Assembly (NCBI GenBank): GCA_937863945.1
Contig: CALMIB010000316.1
Location: 1 to 16,001 of the forward strand
Direction of reading: 5' to 3'
DNA: 16,001 nt
Source: an uncultured Longilinea sp.
GTDB lineage: Bacteria; Chloroflexota; Anaerolineae; Anaerolineales; Anaerolineaceae
Shown: positions 13,032 to 16,001 of the stretch, piece by piece
How positions within the stretch are numbered: position 1 is the first letter of the stretch
Layout: every line of letters begins with the position of its first letter
Notes under the pieces: generated by a model
Told to the model about the DNA's origin: nothing
The model's input: only the letters and a program-made list of their open reading frames with translations
Databases searched by the model: none
Made by a program: the position numbers and the translations under genes

Positions 13032-15071
13032 CTAGACCCCCACCGCGACGGCCAACTGATAGACGGCGACCCCGGCCCCGACCGAGAGCACCAGCATAAA
13101 GGCGATATTGAACAGCGTCCAGCGCCACGAGCCGGTTTCCTGCCGGATGACCGCCACGGTGGCCGCGCAGGGGATGAACAGCAGCGACACCACCAGGAAA
13201 GCCAACCCGGACGCGGGCGAATAGGTTGCCGCCAGGGTTTGGGCCAGGCCGCTGCCCTGGCTGCTGCCAAACATCACGCCCAGTGTGGCCACTGAATTTT
13301 CTTTGGCCAGGAAACTGGTCAGCAGCGCCACCGTCAGGCGCCAATCCATGCCCATCCAGCCGCCCACCGGCGCCAGCAGGCCGCCAATTTTCGCCAGAAA
13401 GCTGGTTTCCAGGGTCCCGCCGGGGAAGTACGAAAGCGCCCAGATGGCGGCCGACATCACCAGGATGACCGTGCCGGCCTTCTTGATGAATGAAAGCGCG
13501 CGCTGCCACACCAGCAGGCCGATGGTGCGCGGGTTGGGCAGGTGATACAGCGGCATTTCCATCACAAAAGCCGTCCGCTCGCCTTTGAACAGCAGGCGGT
13601 TCAACAGGATGCCGGACAACACCAGTACGGTGAGTGACAGCAGGATCAGGCCCCAGGAGACCAGCGTGGCCGCGCCGCCAAAAAACGCCGGCGCCAGAAA
13701 CGCCAGCACGGCCAGGCGCGCCGTGCACGGCACCAGCGGAGCCACCAGGATGGTCAGCAGGCGCGCGGCCGGCGCGTCGATCACGCGCGTGCCGGTGATG
13801 GCCGGAACGTTGCAGCCAAACCCCAAAAAGAGCGGCAAAAAGCTCTTGCCGTGCAGTCCCATCAGGTGCATGAAGTTGTCCATCACGTAGGCGGCGCGCG
13901 CCATGTACCCCACGTCCTCCAGCAGCCCGAACGAGGCGAAGAAGATGACCATGACCGGCAGGAAGGTGAGCACCGAGCCCACCCCGCCGATGACGCCATC
14001 CACCACCAGGCCGTGCAGCCAGGCGGGCGCCGCGGCCAGCCAGCCCGACACCAGGCCGGCAACCGGCGCCACCACGGCGGTATCCAGCCACTCCTGCAGA
14101 GGTGAACCCAGAGCGAAGGTCAACCAGAACACCAGGCCCAGGATGCCCGCCAGGACAAACAGCCCGATCACCGGGTGTGTGGCCCAGCGGTCCAGCCGGT
14201 CGGTCAGGCTGACCTGGCCCAGGCGCGGGCGTTTGACCGCCGCGCGGATGACCCGCTCCACCCAGGCGTAGCGCCCGGAGGCAATTGACAGTATCGCGTC
14301 TTCGTGCTGCAGCAGGATGGCATGCGCGTCCATCCAGCGGGTAGCCGGCAGCAGCGCCTTCATCCGGGCGGTCATTTCCACATCGCCTTCCAGCAGCTTG
14401 GTTGCGGCCCAATCCACCGGGTAAATGCCGGGAACATACGGCCGGATCAAGTCGCTGACTTGATCGATGACCAGGCGGTGTTCATCGGTCACCTCCGGCA
14501 GGCGCGGCATCAGAATCCGCCTGCCCTGGAACACCAACTCAACTTCGTTCAATAAATCCTTGACGCCCTTGGCTTTCGTGGCGACCACCGGAACCACCGG
14601 CACACCCAGCGCCGCTTGCAGCACGGCGGCGTCCACCTGGACGCCCTCCTGCTCGGCCACGTCGATCATGTTCAGGGCCACCACCAGCGGCACCGGCAGG
14701 CAGATCAGCTCCGACACCAGGTAAAGGCTGCGTTCCAGGTTGGCGGCGCTGACCACCGCCACCACCAGGTCAGGCTTTTCGCGCAGGATATATTCCCTGG
14801 CGATCACCTCTTCGGGAGAATTGGCGGTCAGGCTGTAGGTGCCGGGCAGGTCCACCAGTTGATAGGCATGCTCCTCGAACCGGAAGCTCCCCTGGCGCTG
14901 TTCCACCGTCTTGCCGGGCCAGTTGCCCACGTGCTGGTTAAGCCCGGTGAGCAGGTTGAACAGCGTCGATTTGCCCATATTGGGCTGCCCGGCCAGCGCG
15001 ATGGTACGGACGGCTGATTCAGCCGTCCTGATCTCAATCTTTTCCTGGGTGGGGCTATGCCAGGTGGTCAC
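13032..15071 (-). CDS. feoB: Ferrous iron transport protein B
   Basis: A 679-residue polytopic inner-membrane Fe2+ transporter. The N-terminal GTPase domain has the P-loop GQPNMGKST (28-36), the G2 Thr in NWPGKTV, G3 DLPG (74-77) and G4 NMID (134-137). A helical regulatory region (about 170-270) leads to the membrane part (about 300-675) with the two Gate-type repeats. Conserved cysteines sit in GFGCNVPAITGTR, in PLVPCTARL and in FIPCAATVAV, and a LAKENSVATLG segment precedes the last helices, all as in FeoB proteins. GTP binding and hydrolysis gate or drive iron entry. It overlaps the feoA stop (ATGA, 15071-15068) and is followed by feoC after one base, so feoABC is tightly coupled. Confidence 0.97.
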   Translation of the reverse strand: MTTWHSPTQEKIEIRTAESAVRTIALAGQPNMGKSTLFNLLTGLNQHVGNWPGKTVEQRQGSFRFEEHAYQLVDLPGTYSLTANSPEEVIAREYILREKPDLVVAVVSAANLERSLYLVSELICLPVPLVVALNMIDVAEQEGVQVDAAVLQAALGVPVVPVVATKAKGVKDLLNEVELVFQGRRILMPRLPEVTDEHRLVIDQVSDLIRPYVPGIYPVDWAATKLLEGDVEMTARMKALLPATRWMDAHAILLQHEDAILSIASGRYAWVERVIRAAVKRPRLGQVSLTDRLDRWATHPVIGLFVLAGILGLVFWLTFALGSPLQEWLDTAVVAPVAGLVSGWLAAAPAWLHGLVVDGVIGGVGSVLTFLPVMVIFFASFGLLEDVGYMARAAYVMDNFMHLMGLHGKSFLPLFLGFGCNVPAITGTRVIDAPAARLLTILVAPLVPCTARLAVLAFLAPAFFGGAATLVSWGLILLSLTVLVLSGILLNRLLFKGERTAFVMEMPLYHLPNPRTIGLLVWQRALSFIKKAGTVILVMSAAIWALSYFPGGTLETSFLAKIGGLLAPVGGWMGMDWRLTVALLTSFLAKENSVATLGVMFGSSQGSGLAQTLAATYSPASGLAFLVVSLLFIPCAATVAVIRQETGSWRWTLFNIAFMLVLSVGAGVAVYQLAVAVGV

Positions 15072-15316
15072 GCTGCTGCCCTTTGAACCAGCAGTTTTTC
15101 CGCTTCGTGCCGCCCCAGGGCAATGCGCGTCCCGCGCACGGAGACGATCAACGGCCCGTGCCCATAGTTTTGAATCATTTCCACGTCCACGCCCGGGGTG
15201 AAGCCCAGCGAGGACATCCGCCCCAGGGCACCTTTCCCGGCGTGGATTTCAATCAGGGCGGCGTGTTCGCCCGGCTTCAGTTCCGCCAGTGAGTGTTTCA
15301 TCGCATTGAGTGCCAT
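15068..15316 (-). CDS. feoA: Ferrous iron transport protein A
   Basis: An 82-residue SH3-like cytosolic protein that assists FeoB. Family features are LKPGEHAALIEI (13-24), RMSSLGFTPGVDVEMI (33-48) and GPLIVSVRGTRIALGRHEAE (54-73). Three in-frame ATGs lie close together (15325, 15316, 15301). 15316 is preferred because AAGG (15329-15326) is 9 nt upstream of it but abuts the first ATG. The start at 15325 would give 85 residues. It lies 33 bp after the fur stop codon and overlaps feoB by 4 bp. Confidence 0.93.
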   Translation of the reverse strand: MALNAMKHSLAELKPGEHAALIEIHAGKGALGRMSSLGFTPGVDVEMIQNYGHGPLIVSVRGTRIALGRHEAEKLLVQRAAA

Positions 15317-15349
15317 TGAATGCATCCTTACAAGTAACGGTAATGAAAA

Positions 15350-15811
15350 TCAGGATTTGGCCACGCAATCCATGCACAGGCCCGAAAGCACCAGCGCGGC
15401 ATCGTCCACCCGCAGGCCGTGCTGGCGCGCGATCTCACCGCGGATTTGCTCCAGGAGCAACTCGACCTGCGGCGCGGAGAATTCGATCACCCGGTCGCAT
15501 TTGCGGCAGTGAAAATGGTGAACGTGCCCGCCGTCCGGCTGGACGGGATCAAAATGCTTGTGGGCGTGGTTGTCGTCAAAGCGGCGCGGGCTGACAAAAC
15601 CGCGCTCCTCCAGCCAGTTCAGCGTGCGGTACACCGTGGACAGGTTCAGGCTGGGGTCGCTCTGGCGGGCCAGCGCGTACAACTCCTCGGCGGTGGGATG
15701 CGAATCGCTGGCCTGCAGCACGTCGAGGATCAGGCGGCGCTGGGCGGTCATGCGGCCGCCCTGGGCGCGCAGCGTTTGGGTCACCTGGTCGGTGAGGAGA
15801 GGAAATGTCAT
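15350..15811 (-). CDS. fur: Fur-family metalloregulator
   Basis: A 153-residue protein. The N-terminal winged helix has GGRMTAQRRLILDVL (18-32) and the recognition helix LSTVYRTLNWLEE (57-69). The C-terminal dimerisation domain has HVHHFHCRKCDRVIEF (96-111), with His residues for metal sensing and Cys102/Cys105 that, with Cys146/Cys149 (GLCMDC), form the structural zinc site. Fur binds Fe2+ and represses iron uptake genes. Zur or PerR identity cannot be excluded by sequence alone, but the position directly before feoAB points to Fur. AAGGATG just before ATG 15811 is the ribosome-binding site. It is the first gene of the fur-feoABC operon and probably autoregulated. Confidence 0.93.
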   Translation of the reverse strand: MTFPLLTDQVTQTLRAQGGRMTAQRRLILDVLQASDSHPTAEELYALARQSDPSLNLSTVYRTLNWLEERGFVSPRRFDDNHAHKHFDPVQPDGGHVHHFHCRKCDRVIEFSAPQVELLLEQIRGEIARQHGLRVDDAALVLSGLCMDCVAKS

Positions 15812-15843
15812 CGAACATCCTTATGCCGGGCTGGAAACGTTAA

Positions 15844-15916
15844 TGCAAACGATTTGCAACAAGAATTAATTTTATTTTAATCACATCAGAGTGATCCAAA
15901 TAGTGACATTTGTCAC
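15844..15916 (-). promoter_or_regulatory. AT-rich control region upstream of fur with three dyads
   Basis: Three inverted repeats stand in line: TGCAAA-CGA-TTTGCA (15844-15858, perfect 6-3-6), ATCAC-N6-GTGAT (15880-15895) and GTGACA-TT-TGTCAC (15903-15916, perfect). An AT-rich run (about 15861-15880) between the first two could hold the -10 box (TAAAAT on the minus strand), with TTTGGA as a weak -35 15 nt away. The dyad nearest the gene is a candidate operator for Fur itself, though it is not the classical Fur box. The remaining bases 15917-16001 hold no gene I can support. Confidence 0.45.
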
Positions 15917-16001
15917 GGAAACAATATGCAGCCCGCCTGGTGCGGCAAGTGGGGTTGATGGCCGCCAGAGTGGCCGTTATCCATTGCATTCGTCCTGATT
16001 G

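Noticed and set aside
13024..14412. Minus-strand open frame (462 codons) inside feoB in another phase
   Set aside because: The overlapping frame encodes intact FeoB with GTPase and membrane motifs. This one is a frame-shifted shadow, rich in Gly/Arg/Ala.
15903..15916. GTGACATTTGTCAC as a CRP/FNR site
   Set aside because: It is a perfect dyad but the spacing does not match TGTGA-N6-TCACA or TTGAT-N4-ATCAA, so no regulator is named.
15820..15989. Short frame on the minus strand upstream of fur (about 49 codons from the ATG near 15987)
   Set aside because: No ribosome-binding site and no protein-like pattern, and it crosses the AT-rich promoter region.

Overview
The window is GC-rich DNA whose gene content and protein style suggest a member of the Chloroflexota, probably an Anaerolineae-like lineage. 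The clues are lipoproteins with Thr/Pro/Ala-rich linkers after the lipobox, LysM lipoproteins, GAF-rich sensor kinases with attached receiver domains, and a PadR/membrane-protein pair. This placement is an inference from style; there is no rRNA or marker gene to prove it. The window is ordinary chromosome: no phage genes, transposase or CRISPR array are visible.

Layout. (1) 1-1706, minus strand: a DnaJ/CbpA-type co-chaperone followed 41 bp later by an HtrA-like serine protease lipoprotein that runs off the left edge, a small protein-quality-control operon. (2) 1854-5432, plus: two tandem sensor proteins of similar plan. The first (receiver-GAF-kinase-like) has lost the phospho-accepting Asp, the phospho-accepting His and the ATP-binding boxes. 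The second (receiver-GAF-PAS-HisKA-HATPase) has an intact kinase core but a degenerate receiver. A strong hairpin terminator follows. (3) 5433-5890: gene-free, with hairpins, a three-codon mini-ORF behind a perfect Shine-Dalgarno, and a clear promoter. (4) 5891-6526: LysM lipoprotein with its own terminator. (5) 6591-6822: intergenic CACAGAG-type repeats. (6) 6871-7717: NUDIX hydrolase, then a broken locus where the first ~40 codons of a methyltransferase abut, out of frame, the last ~58 codons of a tyrosine-phosphatase-like gene. (7) 7718-8608, minus: alpha/beta-hydrolase (esterase) lipoprotein. (8) 8663-10498, plus: tRNA-Pro(TGG), a small unknown protein, a family 2 glycosyltransferase and ribonuclease HII. 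(9) 10599-11425, plus: PadR regulator overlapping a four-helix membrane protein, with a promoter and overlapping dyad. (10) 11600-12592, plus: extended SDR epimerase/reductase. (11) 12785-15811, minus: fur-feoA-feoB-feoC, a compact ferrous-iron uptake operon headed by its likely repressor and closed by an intrinsic terminator.

Most worth a second look are the tandem dead-kinase/live-kinase pair, the methyltransferase/phosphatase junction, the candidate leaderless promoters at the 1706/1854 divergent pair, and the intergenic inverted repeats. I do not see a clearly new multi-gene system. The sensor pair comes closest.
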